Part shown: piece after piece, positions 42,264-50,106 of the stretch | Position numbering within the stretch: position 1 is the first letter of the stretch | Layout of the letters: every line of letters begins with the position of its first letter | NCBI RefSeq assembly: GCF_028682395.1 | Contig: NZ_JANHLC010000006.1 | Span: 242,506 to 306,505, forward strand | Direction of reading: 5' to 3' | Length of the DNA stretch: 64,000 nucleotides | From: Pseudomonas putida | GTDB lineage: Bacteria; Pseudomonadota; Gammaproteobacteria; Pseudomonadales; Pseudomonadaceae | The notes under the pieces: generated by a model | Seen by the model: the letters and a program-made list of their open reading frames with translations, nothing else | Database searches by the model: none | Told to the model about the DNA's origin: nothing | Position numbers and translations under genes: made by a program

Positions 42264-43550
42264 TCAATCCTCGCCTATGGTTGATGCGCAAACAGCGCTG
42301 TAAGCCTTACCAGCCGTGGCCTGTAGCGAATTACCTGAATCACCAGATGTAGCACCTGTGTACCCGTGAATTAGGGCAAAACCCTTGCTGTCTAGATGGG
42401 CGTTCCACTGCTCCAACGCTGCACGCTTGCGGCTCATCACGTCCGACTGGATGTACACCTTCACGTTATGGCCCATGGCGTGATTGAGCAGCAGCTCGCC
42501 GATCAGGTGGTCGACACCCAGGTCAGCCCAGCCGGTACGGGCCAACTTGCGCAGGTCGTGACTCGTCCACTCGCCCTGGCCCAGGTGCTGGAACACGGCA
42601 CTGGCCTGGCTCTCGCTGAGTGGTTTGCCGTTGCGCGAAGGAAACAGGAACTCGCCCTGATACCCGGCCGCCTGCTGGTGGCGCCGGTGATTGGAAAGGA
42701 GGCTGCAGACCTGGTCCGTCAGCGGTAGGTGATGCTCGGCCCGCGTCTTGGCGTTGTCGGCCGGGATGAACCACAACCGCTCGGCCAGGCTGATGTGCGC
42801 CCAGCGGGCCTGGCGGGTTTCACCGATGCGCGTGCCGTGGCACAGCATCAACAGGGCCAGCATGGCGTCACTCGGCTTGGCGTCGAACTCCAAGCGCAGG
42901 CCGTCCAGCAGGTCCTGCAACTGGACACCGCGCAGGCGCGCCGGCTTGACCCGGACCTTCGCCTTGGAGAAGTCGCTGAACCGGATGCCGTCCATGGGGT
43001 TCCTGGCGATCTGCCCCAGGCGCTTGGCCTGCCTGAAGGCCAGGGCCAGCAACTGGAACACCAGCCGCACGAAGTCGATGGTCAACGTCTCCTGCATTGG
43101 CCACATCAGCAGGGTGTCGAGCGTGGGCTTGTCCAGGTCAGCCAGCCGAACGTCGCCCAGGCGCGCTTTCAAGTGGCACTTGATGGCCGAGGCGGCAGTC
43201 TTCTTGCGCTTGTCCGACAGGCTACGGTCCCTGGCCATCCGCTCACCAAACCAGTCCAGCAGTTCGCCGACCGTGCCCCACTCGGAAACCGCCGCCCCGG
43301 CCTTGGCCGCAACCCGCAAGCGAACCTCAGGCAACGCCGCCGCTACCTGCTTGGTGTTGAGGCCCGGGTACTCGCCGATCTTGTGCCACTGGCGCTTGAC
43401 CAGCAGGTACCAGGAGCCACGCGCGCGATCCGTGGCAAAGCGCAGGTACAGCCCGCGATTGCCCAGGTCGCGCAGGCTATACACGTCAGCGTTGGCGGCC
43501 TGGCGGGTGATCTCGGCGTCGGAAACCTTCACAGCCACGGTCTTGGTCAT
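42264..43550 (-). CDS. Tyrosine recombinase (integrase family) inside the early operon
   Basis: 428 aa. The catalytic set is visible: Arg241 (CHGTRIGETRQARW), His331-x-x-Arg334 (SHDLRKLARTG), His357 (LLNHAMG), Tyr366 (VKVYIQS). The N-terminal arm-binding part (KVSDAEITRQAANADVYSLRDLGNRGLYLRF) resembles P4-type phage integrases. It sits between the VRR-NUC gene and Q, coupled to both, and is far from attL. It may be the integrase, kept under early-operon control, or a dedicated resolvase; see findings. Confidence 0.88.
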   Translation of the reverse strand: MTKTVAVKVSDAEITRQAANADVYSLRDLGNRGLYLRFATDRARGSWYLLVKRQWHKIGEYPGLNTKQVAAALPEVRLRVAAKAGAAVSEWGTVGELLDWFGERMARDRSLSDKRKKTAASAIKCHLKARLGDVRLADLDKPTLDTLLMWPMQETLTIDFVRLVFQLLALAFRQAKRLGQIARNPMDGIRFSDFSKAKVRVKPARLRGVQLQDLLDGLRLEFDAKPSDAMLALLMLCHGTRIGETRQARWAHISLAERLWFIPADNAKTRAEHHLPLTDQVCSLLSNHRRHQQAAGYQGEFLFPSRNGKPLSESQASAVFQHLGQGEWTSHDLRKLARTGWADLGVDHLIGELLLNHAMGHNVKVYIQSDVMSRKRAALEQWNAHLDSKGFALIHGYTGATSGDSGNSLQATAGKAYSAVCASTIGED

Positions 43551-43996
43551 GCCGCGACCCTCGTTTGTGGCTGGAGCAGATACGCCCGGATCGCCTCAAT
43601 GGCGTCGATATGCCCGCGGCAGACGATGGCCAGGTAGCCCTGCCCGGTCAGTGCCTGGAGATAGGCGTCCTGTGCAGGCGATACTGCAGCGTCGAACGGC
43701 GGCTGGGCCTTGAACTCGATGTACAGGCCGAAATAACCGCCGCGGGCCATCGGCAATACCAAATCGGGGACACCGGCCTTGACGCCCTGCTCCTTCAATT
43801 TGATCGCGACCGACTTGTGACGGTGCCCGCCGTTCGGAACGTGGTAGATCAGCTTCGAGGCGGCTGGGTACCGGAAGGCGATCTCCAGCATCAGGGCGGC
43901 CTGCTCCATGCCCTCACGGTCGATTGGTTTGGCCCGGGCCCGCTTCACCTGGAACAGCGGCGGTGGATTGCGGAATGGAGGCTTCTGGCTATTCAC
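43547..43996 (-). CDS. VRR-NUC domain nuclease
   Basis: 149 aa. PAASKLIYHVPNGGHRHKSVAIKLKEQGVKAGVPDLVLPMARGGYFGLYIEFKAQ is the VRR-NUC core (PD-(D/E)xK fold: PD, E-F-K). These small phage nucleases are thought to process branched DNA or Holliday junctions, taking the place of RusA or Rap. It is coupled to the recombinase and to the DUF1364 gene by 4-base overlaps. Confidence 0.92.
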   Translation of the reverse strand: MNSQKPPFRNPPPLFQVKRARAKPIDREGMEQAALMLEIAFRYPAASKLIYHVPNGGHRHKSVAIKLKEQGVKAGVPDLVLPMARGGYFGLYIEFKAQPPFDAAVSPAQDAYLQALTGQGYLAIVCRGHIDAIEAIRAYLLQPQTRVAA

Positions 43997-44298
43997 GCGA
44001 GCACCCCCTTCACGGTCATGATCCTGGTGCGAATCAGCACCTCATGGGTTTCCGCAATGGCGCGCGGGATATCCGACCAGTCGATTTCGCCCTGAGCCCG
44101 GCCATCGATCACGTCGTGGCAGGCGCTGCACGCGAAAACCGCCACGGTATCGAAGCCCTTCGTGCCCATGCCTTTTTGCCCGCACGGGATGTGCGCAAGG
44201 ACGGTTGTCGCCGGGTCGAAGTTGCAGATGCCCGGGAGGCGGACAGTGCAGTCCTGGCCGTTGGCCGAGGCTCGGAGTTTCTTCGAGGTCACGCGCAT
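43993..44298 (-). CDS. DUF1364 phage nuclease-like protein
   Basis: 101 aa from ATG 44298. RVTSKKLRASANGQDCTVRLPGICNFDPATTVLAHIPCGQKGMGTKGFDTVAVFACSACHDVIDGR is the DUF1364 hallmark, with Cys/His residues that bind metal in an HNH-like fold. It belongs to the nin-type recombination genes. The frame extension to 44427 is ignored. Confidence 0.9.
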   Translation of the reverse strand: MRVTSKKLRASANGQDCTVRLPGICNFDPATTVLAHIPCGQKGMGTKGFDTVAVFACSACHDVIDGRAQGEIDWSDIPRAIAETHEVLIRTRIMTVKGVLA

Positions 44299-44498
44299 AC
44301 CCTTTCCCCTGTCGTGCGATCGATAACTTCGTAGGTGGATGGCCACATCATCTGGCCGAACTTCAGCGCCGCCGACGAATGCTCGAACAGTGCGATGGCA
44401 CGATCGGGCTTGTCGGACAGCTCCCATTTGTAGCCACAGCAGTGCACGGCGAAGCGGTAGTCCTCCGGATCGGTTGGAGCCAGACGCGCATCAAGCAT
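44289..44498 (-). CDS. Small phage protein, unknown function
   Basis: 69 aa from ATG 44498 (MLDARLAPTDPEDYRFAVHCCGYKWELSDKPDRAIALFEHSSAALKFGQMMWPS). It overlaps the neighbours by 8 and 10 bases, so it is part of the operon. It probably adopts a compact alpha/beta fold; no family is recognised. Confidence 0.65.
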   Translation of the reverse strand: MLDARLAPTDPEDYRFAVHCCGYKWELSDKPDRAIALFEHSSAALKFGQMMWPSTYEVIDRTTGERVCA

Positions 44499-45291
44499 GG
44501 AACCCCCTATCTTCTTGTGCCTTGGTCGCCTGCTCCGAAAGCAGCGCGCGGCGCGCGGCAAAAGCCATTTCCGCGTCGGCCCGTACCTGCTGACGACGCT
44601 CAGCGCTGGCCTGGCTCAGCTCGACCATTGCGTCCTTGACCGCCTTCAATCGCTCACGAATGGCAGATGAAGGCCGCGTCACAGCGCCCGTGAGCAAACC
44701 TGCGATGGCGCGCCCATTTTCAGAGATAGGCTCGACGCGCAGGTCGGCCAGCAGCGCCTGCCCATGCTCTTGCGGAATACGCTGCATCTGCACCGCGGCA
44801 TTGATGGCAACCTCTCGCCTCGAGGCGTCAAAGCCAATGGATAGGGTCCAATTTGCTGGCGCTTTCTGTTCACGAGCAATTGCGACGAAGCGCTCATACG
44901 CGCTGATGAACGCCAGACGCGCCCCGAACTTGTCACCCCGGTTCAGTGCAGGCCGGGCAACAGTCAGCGCAAGCTGGATCTCGTTGGTTAGCACCACACT
45001 CTCCCGCTCATCACTGGCAACCAGCGCCAATGACCAGGCCTCGTCCTTCTCTGGTCGGCCATCAACAGCCTGGACGCGCGAAAGAATGTCAGCCATCGCC
45101 AGCTTCCCTTTCACCTCCATGCGACAGGCCTTCAGTGCTGCACGAACGACTGGCACCGGGTACGCGGACAGATCTTCGGCCATCATCGCCGCCGTACCGG
45201 GATTCATCTCCTGCCCCATCGCCTCAGCCGTAGCGCAGATAGCCGCTGCCAAGCCCGACACCTGGGCGTCGTTCATTTCACAGGTATTCAT
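44491..45291 (-). CDS. Probable replication protein P-like (helicase loader) by position
   Basis: 266 aa, MNTCEMNDAQVSGLAAAICATAEAMGQEMNPGTAAMMAEDLSAYPVPVVRAALKACRMEVKGKLAMADILSRVQAVDGRP. The N-terminal half resembles small replication/loader proteins that act after the O-like initiator. It directly follows the O-like gene with a 14-base overlap. Function is inferred from position; no P-loop is visible, so it is not a DnaC-type ATPase. Confidence 0.6.
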   Translation of the reverse strand: MNTCEMNDAQVSGLAAAICATAEAMGQEMNPGTAAMMAEDLSAYPVPVVRAALKACRMEVKGKLAMADILSRVQAVDGRPEKDEAWSLALVASDERESVVLTNEIQLALTVARPALNRGDKFGARLAFISAYERFVAIAREQKAPANWTLSIGFDASRREVAINAAVQMQRIPQEHGQALLADLRVEPISENGRAIAGLLTGAVTRPSSAIRERLKAVKDAMVELSQASAERRQQVRADAEMAFAARRALLSEQATKAQEDRGFHA

Positions 45292-46252
45292 TGCGCTCTC
45301 CTGCCTGGCGTCTATCCAGGACCATCTGGGCGGCCTGCTGCGCCGCGGAAAGGTTCGCTTCGGTGCGTTCCATCTGGCGGGCCGTTGTGCCGTTGATGCG
45401 CTGACCGGTCACCCACTGGGTGTGATAGCTCTCGGCATTTGCCAGCAGCTCGTTGAGGCTGTGGCACTTGCGAAGGATCGCGGCATCACTGGTTTTCAAG
45501 TAATGCGCGGCGACGTGGTGGGCTACATCAGCGCCGAGGCGGTCGACGATCTGCCCTAGCTGGCCACCTACCTTGCCGTTCCAGACCGGCCAGGCGCCGT
45601 AGCGCTTGCGGTAGGCCATGGCGTAGTTGGCCCAGACCTTGAAGGTTTTGCAGGCCGGGTCCTTGGGCCCTGGCATGTCAGCGGGAATCTCGACCTTCGG
45701 CGTTTCAATCTGATCAACCAGCACCAGGACGCCGGACTGGGCCGGCTCTGCCGGGTCGTCCTGCAAGACCTGACTGGTATCCTGATTGGTACCCTGATGA
45801 TTGGTATCCTGATTTGTCGGAGATTTATCCGACCCTGGATCGGATTTATTTCCGACCTTGCTCGGATTTTTTTCCGAGGTAGATCGGATTTTTTTCCGAC
45901 CCTGGCTCTGCGCTGGGGTCGGATATTTTTCCGACCCATCAACCTTCTGATTCCACTCCTTCGCCTTGTCGGTCAGTCGAAACAAAGTGATGTTTGACGT
46001 GCTCGACAGCTCTATCAATCCGGCCTCATCCAAGGCCTTGAGCATGCGGTAGGCAGTGTCCGGCTTATCGGTGAGCAGCGGCAGCTCCTCAATGATCTTC
46101 GCCTTGCTCAGCGCGAAGAAAATGCCGGCGTCGGTCTTCACCGGCTTGGTCCAACTGGGGCAGCCATAGACAAAGGCGAATAGCAGGGCCTGCTGGGAGT
46201 TCAATCCCCACTCAAGCGCCTTCACCTGGTTGATCGTGACGGTGAACTGCAT
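45278..46252 (-). CDS. Replication initiator O-like protein with winged helix
   Basis: 324 aa from the ATG near 46252. The N-terminal winged-helix (QFTVTINQVKALEWGLNSQQALLFAFVYGCPSWTKP...LTDKPDTAYRMLKALDEAGLIELSS) resembles phage O/RepA initiators. The middle is a low-complexity Lys/Ser/Asp/Gln region (about residues 125-190, SEKYPTPAQSQGRKKIRSTSEKNPSKVGNKSDPGSDKSPTNQDTNHQGTNQDT), which may hold the origin-like repeats seen in lambda O genes. Confidence 0.75.
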   Translation of the reverse strand: MQFTVTINQVKALEWGLNSQQALLFAFVYGCPSWTKPVKTDAGIFFALSKAKIIEELPLLTDKPDTAYRMLKALDEAGLIELSSTSNITLFRLTDKAKEWNQKVDGSEKYPTPAQSQGRKKIRSTSEKNPSKVGNKSDPGSDKSPTNQDTNHQGTNQDTSQVLQDDPAEPAQSGVLVLVDQIETPKVEIPADMPGPKDPACKTFKVWANYAMAYRKRYGAWPVWNGKVGGQLGQIVDRLGADVAHHVAAHYLKTSDAAILRKCHSLNELLANAESYHTQWVTGQRINGTTARQMERTEANLSAAQQAAQMVLDRRQAGERNEYL

Positions 46253-46253
46253 G

Positions 46254-47075
46254 TTAGGGATTCCCAGCCGTCTGCATGGCTGTTGCGAGGTGGGCAAGGC
46301 CTTTGCGAGTGACCATGACCTGCTCTACTACCTTCAGGTCTTCTTGGTCGCCCTTCCCTACCTGAACCAGCTTATGCTCAAGCAGGCCAGCAGAAAGTCG
46401 AGGCTGGAAGGCCGACCATGGGGCGAAACTCGCGCGGCGATAGATCCAGCGGTTGGCACTCATCCACCCAAACAGCTTCAGCGGGCCGATACCGAGCTGC
46501 TTGGCAGCGCTGGTGATGCAGACGGATCCGGCGGTCTGGCTGAGTCGTTCAAGAGCAAGCACCTTCGGCGCCTGCTGCTGGATGACCTGCTGCAAAGAGG
46601 CGTTCTCACGCGCCTGATCGGCCGCAAGCTGAAGCGCCTCCGCGAAATTCGAAGGCAGCGTGACAATGTGTCGTGACACTTTCTCGAGCTCCAGCCAGCG
46701 TGTCACAACCCGATGCCGAAGCTTTACGTTGTAGCCAGATGCCAGGGTGTAGGCATGCTCCTTGTCCAGCCTGAACTCAGAGATGTACCCACGATTATCC
46801 CTGGACCAGGAAAAACCTTTCTCAGGCTGATGGAGCCGTTTGGCGCCATCACCAAAAAGCCCCTCCAGAATGCTGTCCGCATTTTCTCGAACGTACTCTG
46901 AGTGACGGTTGCGGTATTGCTCGGGCACGGTTCGTTCAAGAAACTCATCGCCATAAAGGCCGATCAACATGACGCGCGTATCCCGGATCACATCCTTGTG
47001 CTGCTTCCCGGTCAGCTCCGCGATTTCGCGGTTCGACATGGTGACCGTATTGCCTGGAGCAGCAATCGTATTCAT
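46254..47075 (-). CDS. rha: Rha-family regulator with antirepressor C-terminus
   Basis: 273 aa. The N-terminal Rha domain (MSNREIAELTGKQHKDVIRDTRVMLIGLYGDEFLE...SRDNRGYISEFRLDKEHAYTLASGYN) is followed by a KilAC/ANT-type C-terminal domain (residues about 165-273, ENASLQQVIQQQAPKVLALERLSQTAGSVCITSAAKQLGIGPLKLFGWM). Such proteins interfere with host or phage repression in lambdoid phages. It lies downstream of cII in the early operon. Confidence 0.9.
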   Translation of the reverse strand: MNTIAAPGNTVTMSNREIAELTGKQHKDVIRDTRVMLIGLYGDEFLERTVPEQYRNRHSEYVRENADSILEGLFGDGAKRLHQPEKGFSWSRDNRGYISEFRLDKEHAYTLASGYNVKLRHRVVTRWLELEKVSRHIVTLPSNFAEALQLAADQARENASLQQVIQQQAPKVLALERLSQTAGSVCITSAAKQLGIGPLKLFGWMSANRWIYRRASFAPWSAFQPRLSAGLLEHKLVQVGKGDQEDLKVVEQVMVTRKGLAHLATAMQTAGNP

Positions 47076-47110
47076 AATGCCCCCACAGTGTTTTACAAGT
47101 TGTTGGAAGA

Positions 47111-47136
47111 ACCGCCCTGCCAGGCGGTTTTTTTAT
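47111..47136. terminator. Hairpin between cII and rha, T-run on + strand
   Basis: AACCGCC / GGCGGTT stem with seven T after it on the + strand. On the - strand, the transcribed one, only TTCTT follows. It could be a weak tR1-like site or a block to + strand transcription coming from the rha side. Confidence 0.55.
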
Positions 47137-47145
47137 GCCTGCGAT

Positions 47146-47568
47146 TCAGGCCACCTTCACCGATGCCTCCATCACATCCAGGCTTTGCCGAACGTGCCCG
47201 AGCTCTTTACGGATCGACGCCTTCTCCATTGGCGAGACGTGGTTGTCGTCCAGGGCTTCATGCACTGCGATGGTCAGATCGGCGACCTCTTTGCCCAGAT
47301 TGATCAGCGATGTCGTGAGCGCCCTTGGTGCGGGTCTGACCTTGGCAGCCAGGTCAAACCCAAACTCGTTGGCCAGCGCCATCAGCGGGCGCATATCGCC
47401 GGTGTGCAGCAAGATCCCGAACAGATGCTCGATTGTCAGGTGGTGAGCATCGTTGTCCGGGTTGGCACGCTGCAGCAGGCTGACGTGGGCCACACCCATC
47501 TTTGCCGCCAGGGACTTCGCCTCGTTATCCAGCACGGCCGCTTGGCATGCCCTCAGAAAGTCTTCCAT
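47146..47568 (-). CDS. CII-like phage regulator (Phage_CII family)
   Basis: 140 aa. It carries the CII-family features EDFLRACQAAVLDNEAKSLAAKMGVAHVSLLQRANPDNDAHHLTIEHLFGILLHTGDMRPLMALANEFGFDL, with a helix-turn-helix at about residues 20-45. In lambdoid phages it activates promoters that favour lysogeny. It lies between cro and rha, as expected. Confidence 0.88.
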   Translation of the reverse strand: MEDFLRACQAAVLDNEAKSLAAKMGVAHVSLLQRANPDNDAHHLTIEHLFGILLHTGDMRPLMALANEFGFDLAAKVRPAPRALTTSLINLGKEVADLTIAVHEALDDNHVSPMEKASIRKELGHVRQSLDVMEASVKVA

Positions 47569-47635
47569 TCGTAAAACCTCAGGTTTGTTTCCGTGGCGCC
47601 CTACCGGGCTCGCGGGGGATCATTTGCTCGCCAAG

Positions 47636-47830
47636 TCAGGCTGCGGATCTTTGGGATGGAAACGGCCGCAACTCATTCGCCAGGTAAGAGCCATCGGCAA
47701 GCTCGAGCACCCGAATATCCCTCTTTGCAGCCAAGGCCTTGTGAATCGCCGGAGCAGTCACGCAAAGAAGCCTCGCGGCTTCTGACTGCCCTTTTTCAGC
47801 AACAAATTTGACGAGGGGGGTCTCTTTCAT
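47636..47830 (-). CDS. Cro-like repressor
   Basis: 64 aa from ATG 47830, MKETPLVKFVAEKGQSEAARLLCVTAPAIHKALAAKRDIRVLELADGSYLANELRPFPSQ. This is the Cro size, with a helix-turn-helix (GQSEAARLLCVTAPAIHKALAAKRDI). It is the first gene of the rightward-in-phage early operon, read from the promoter at 47859-47887, opposite cI. The longer frame starting at 47869 would include the promoter and is rejected. Confidence 0.9.
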   Translation of the reverse strand: MKETPLVKFVAEKGQSEAARLLCVTAPAIHKALAAKRDIRVLELADGSYLANELRPFPSQRSAA

Positions 47831-47858
47831 GATCTGGCCTCGGGGATAGACAGACCAA

Positions 47859-47887
47859 ATATTAACCATCTGTTAATTTTTAATCAA
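47859..47887 (-). promoter_or_regulatory. PR-like early promoter for cro
   Basis: On the - strand: -35 TTGATT, 17-base spacer, -10 TAATAT, placing the start about 20 bases before the cro ATG. Two operator copies overlap its -10/-35 region. Confidence 0.8.
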
Positions 47888-47925
47888 TACCGATGGTTTC
47901 TTCTATTTTTTAACCATTGGTTTAA
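47862..47925. promoter_or_regulatory. OR-like region: three operator copies
   Basis: Sites TTAACCATCTGTTAA (47862-47876), ATACCGATGGTT (47887-47898) and TTAACCATTGGTTTAA (47910-47925) share the core AACCATCGGTAT in either orientation. Centres are about 24 bases apart, as in lambda OR. They cover both the cro promoter and the region before cI. The same core occurs at 55920-55959. Confidence 0.78.
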
Positions 47926-47934
47926 ATTCCTGCG

Positions 47935-48813
47935 ATGACGAAAAAACGAATCCTGCCTCCAGATCGCATCGCTGAATGCCTAGCAGCGCACGCCCTGTTC
48001 TTGTCGAAAAAGAACGATCTGAAACTCAGTCAGAAAAAAATTGCGGATGCTGCTGGAATGACTCCGGCTGCAGTCAATCTCTACTTCAAGGGCATCAATC
48101 CCCTCAATGCACAGTTCGCGTCAGTGCTATCGCGAATGCTGCAAGAGCCCGTTGAGAGCTTTAGCCCAAGGCTGGCAGAAGAAATCCGCTCGATGACCGC
48201 GTCTTCAATCCGTCCGTCTGGTGACACGGGCGCCGCACAGAAAGTGCTTGAAATGATCCGCAAGCACGCAGGGAAAGGCCTTGATGAATCGGCGCAGGAG
48301 AAATTGGCGCAAGCAGTTATGGACACAGTTCAACTGACGGCGCCTAGCAACGTGATTGAGGCTGATTTCTCAGGCCTACGGCCGCGAAACGGTGAGGTTC
48401 TGATTCCGCAATACGATGTGCGCGGCGCGATGGGCCACGGCCAGGTGCCGGCCGACTACAACGAAGCGATCCGCAATCTGATCGTGCGCGAGGACGTGCT
48501 TCGCGAAAAAGGTGTCACCTACACCTCGACATCAGCCCTGGCCATGATTACCGGCTGGGGCCAGAGCATGGAAGGAACGATCAACGACAAAGACCCAGTG
48601 ATCGTCGATCGCGGGGTAACTGAGTTTGTCGGGGAAGGCGTCTACGTCGTCACCTGGCATGGCCTTCTCTACATCAAGCGCCTGCAGATGAAGGATGAAG
48701 ATCACCTTTGGCTGATCTCGGACAACAAGAACAATAAGGACCAAGAGGCCCGGATCGACGATGTGACGATCCATGCCAAGGTCCTGCTGGTATGGAATGC
48801 GCGCAAGCTCTGA
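47935..48813 (+). CDS. CI-like repressor with S24/LexA peptidase domain
   Basis: 292 aa. The N-terminal HTH (residues ~33-55, QKKIADAAGMTPAAVNLYFKG) is joined by a linker to an S24 domain with catalytic Ser211 (WGQSMEGTI) and Lys248 (LLYIKRLQ). It should be SOS-inducible through RecA-stimulated self-cleavage. The expected Ala-Gly or Cys-Gly bond is not obvious: the corresponding segment reads RGAMGHG near 163-169, so the site needs testing. The ATG follows the three operators closely. Confidence 0.93.
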   Translation: MTKKRILPPDRIAECLAAHALFLSKKNDLKLSQKKIADAAGMTPAAVNLYFKGINPLNAQFASVLSRMLQEPVESFSPRLAEEIRSMTASSIRPSGDTGAAQKVLEMIRKHAGKGLDESAQEKLAQAVMDTVQLTAPSNVIEADFSGLRPRNGEVLIPQYDVRGAMGHGQVPADYNEAIRNLIVREDVLREKGVTYTSTSALAMITGWGQSMEGTINDKDPVIVDRGVTEFVGEGVYVVTWHGLLYIKRLQMKDEDHLWLISDNKNNKDQEARIDDVTIHAKVLLVWNARKL

Positions 48814-48848
48814 CAAGCGCCCGTCTTACAATCCAAAGGAGTGGATTC

Positions 48849-49508
48849 ATGGGTATGAAAGCTCAAAAACGATATTTGCGAGCCCTACTCACATCGATGT
48901 TTTTGGCGACGCTGGCTGGCTGTGGTCACTCCCAAATCAATTACACCCCAAGTCAGCACCAGAACATGACACAGCACCAGGCTGCTTCGATTGTTGAGCA
49001 GGGCTTCTACGAAGACTACAGCCAGCAAAAGCCACAATCAGCCATGGTCACTGAGGAGTTCATTGCCCTATCGAACGGGTCCGTTACGCGAGGGCTCACT
49101 CTCGGCACGGCATCAATTCATAACGGTGTGGCCGTTGGTCTTGGCTCGACATTCTTGAGAACTGAAGAGATCAATCAGCGTATCTACTTCCGCTCACTAG
49201 GCACGCCGATACTCTCTAAACGCAACTTGCGGGACGGACGCTACGCAGTGACGATTCGCCTGGCTGAGGGCGTGACCGCGCGCAATGTGTATTTCCGGTC
49301 CGAGCAAAGGGCCGGAGAGTTCGCTGACGCCCTGCTTTACCTGCGCGATGCAAGTGCGCGCGGCGAGCTTGGCAAGCAACAAACCCATACTACGCAAACC
49401 CTGCCGCTGGAATCCGATAGCAAAGAGCTGCAGATCCAAAACCTCATGCAAGAGAAAGTCTCGTATGAGGAGTACCAGCGTAGGTACAAGGCGATCATGG
49501 CGCAGTGA
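48849..49508 (+). CDS. Lipoprotein, unknown function
   Basis: 219 aa from ATG 48849 (RBS AAAGGAG). The signal ends LATLAGCGHS, with the lipobox Cys near residue 23. The mature part (QHQAASIVEQGFYEDYSQQKPQSAMVTEEFIALSNGSVTRG) has no recognised family. Located directly after cI on the same strand, it is a candidate lysogenic-conversion protein that modifies the envelope, for example for surface exclusion. That role is inference. Confidence 0.75.
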   Translation: MGMKAQKRYLRALLTSMFLATLAGCGHSQINYTPSQHQNMTQHQAASIVEQGFYEDYSQQKPQSAMVTEEFIALSNGSVTRGLTLGTASIHNGVAVGLGSTFLRTEEINQRIYFRSLGTPILSKRNLRDGRYAVTIRLAEGVTARNVYFRSEQRAGEFADALLYLRDASARGELGKQQTHTTQTLPLESDSKELQIQNLMQEKVSYEEYQRRYKAIMAQ

Positions 49509-49586
49509 TCGCAGGGATTAGGCCCTGGGCTCCTGGCCAAATATAACGGAATGAATCAGCAACTCATCAAGCACAGGAAGTGAACA

Positions 49587-49718
49587 ATGAAAATCATCAC
49601 CCTAGTTTTTGCAGCCCTCCTCGCCATCACCTCCGTTTCTGCAGTCGCTCACGGCGGCCGTACCGATAAGCAGGGATGCCACAACGACAAGAAGGCTGGA
49701 ACTCGTCACTGCCACTGA
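49587..49718 (+). CDS. Tiny secreted YHYH/HGG-type protein
   Basis: 43 aa with a signal peptide (MKIITLVFAALLAITSVSAVA) and a mature tail HGGRTDKQGCHNDKKAGTRHCH. The pattern GRTD-GCH-DKK-G-HCH matches small HGG/YHYH motif proteins seen in many bacteria and thought to bind metal. RBS CAGGAAG precedes the ATG. It lies between two cargo genes. Confidence 0.8.
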   Translation: MKIITLVFAALLAITSVSAVAHGGRTDKQGCHNDKKAGTRHCH

Positions 49719-49751
49719 TCACGGGTACATCCATACCCGCTGGAGCATCGC

Positions 49752-50000
49752 ATGCCCCTCACCAAGCCAAACCAAGACCTTAAGCGCGACCTGCAAGGCA
49801 TCGCCTCAGACCTCAAGTGGTCAGCAGTAGAGCTGATGAGGATTGCAGAGCGGCTCAGCCTTGCAGGCAATGAGGCAGACGCCCAGGCCGTGCTGAAGAT
49901 GTGCACCGTGTTTCATGATGGTGAGGATCGGCTGGCCGGGTATGCGGATGAGGTGAAGGCTGGAAGGATTGTGCGAGGACGGCAGGTCAACATCACGTAG
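49752..50000 (+). CDS. Small helical protein, unknown function
   Basis: 82 aa, MPLTKPNQDLKRDLQGIASDLKWSAVELMRIAERLSLAGNEADAQAVLKMCTVFHDGEDRLAGYADEVKAGRIV; predicted largely alpha-helical. Its start has GGAG seven bases upstream. No family was identified. Confidence 0.65.
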   Translation: MPLTKPNQDLKRDLQGIASDLKWSAVELMRIAERLSLAGNEADAQAVLKMCTVFHDGEDRLAGYADEVKAGRIVRGRQVNIT

Positions 50001-50057
50001 TCACGTCCCACTTGCGATGGACGGTAGAGAAGTTCAGTATCCTGCAAAACCCGCTAC

Positions 50058-50066
50058 TGTGATAAT
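50058..50066 (+). promoter_or_regulatory. Extended -10 promoter before ImmA gene
   Basis: TGTGATAAT fits the extended -10 form TGN-TATAAT, about 40 bases before ATG 50107. No clear -35 was seen. It could drive the ImmA/DUF4411 pair separately from its neighbours. Confidence 0.4.
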
Positions 50067-50106
50067 GGATGATGCGCAAATGAAGACGGAGCTGAAGCGG
50101 TGATGT

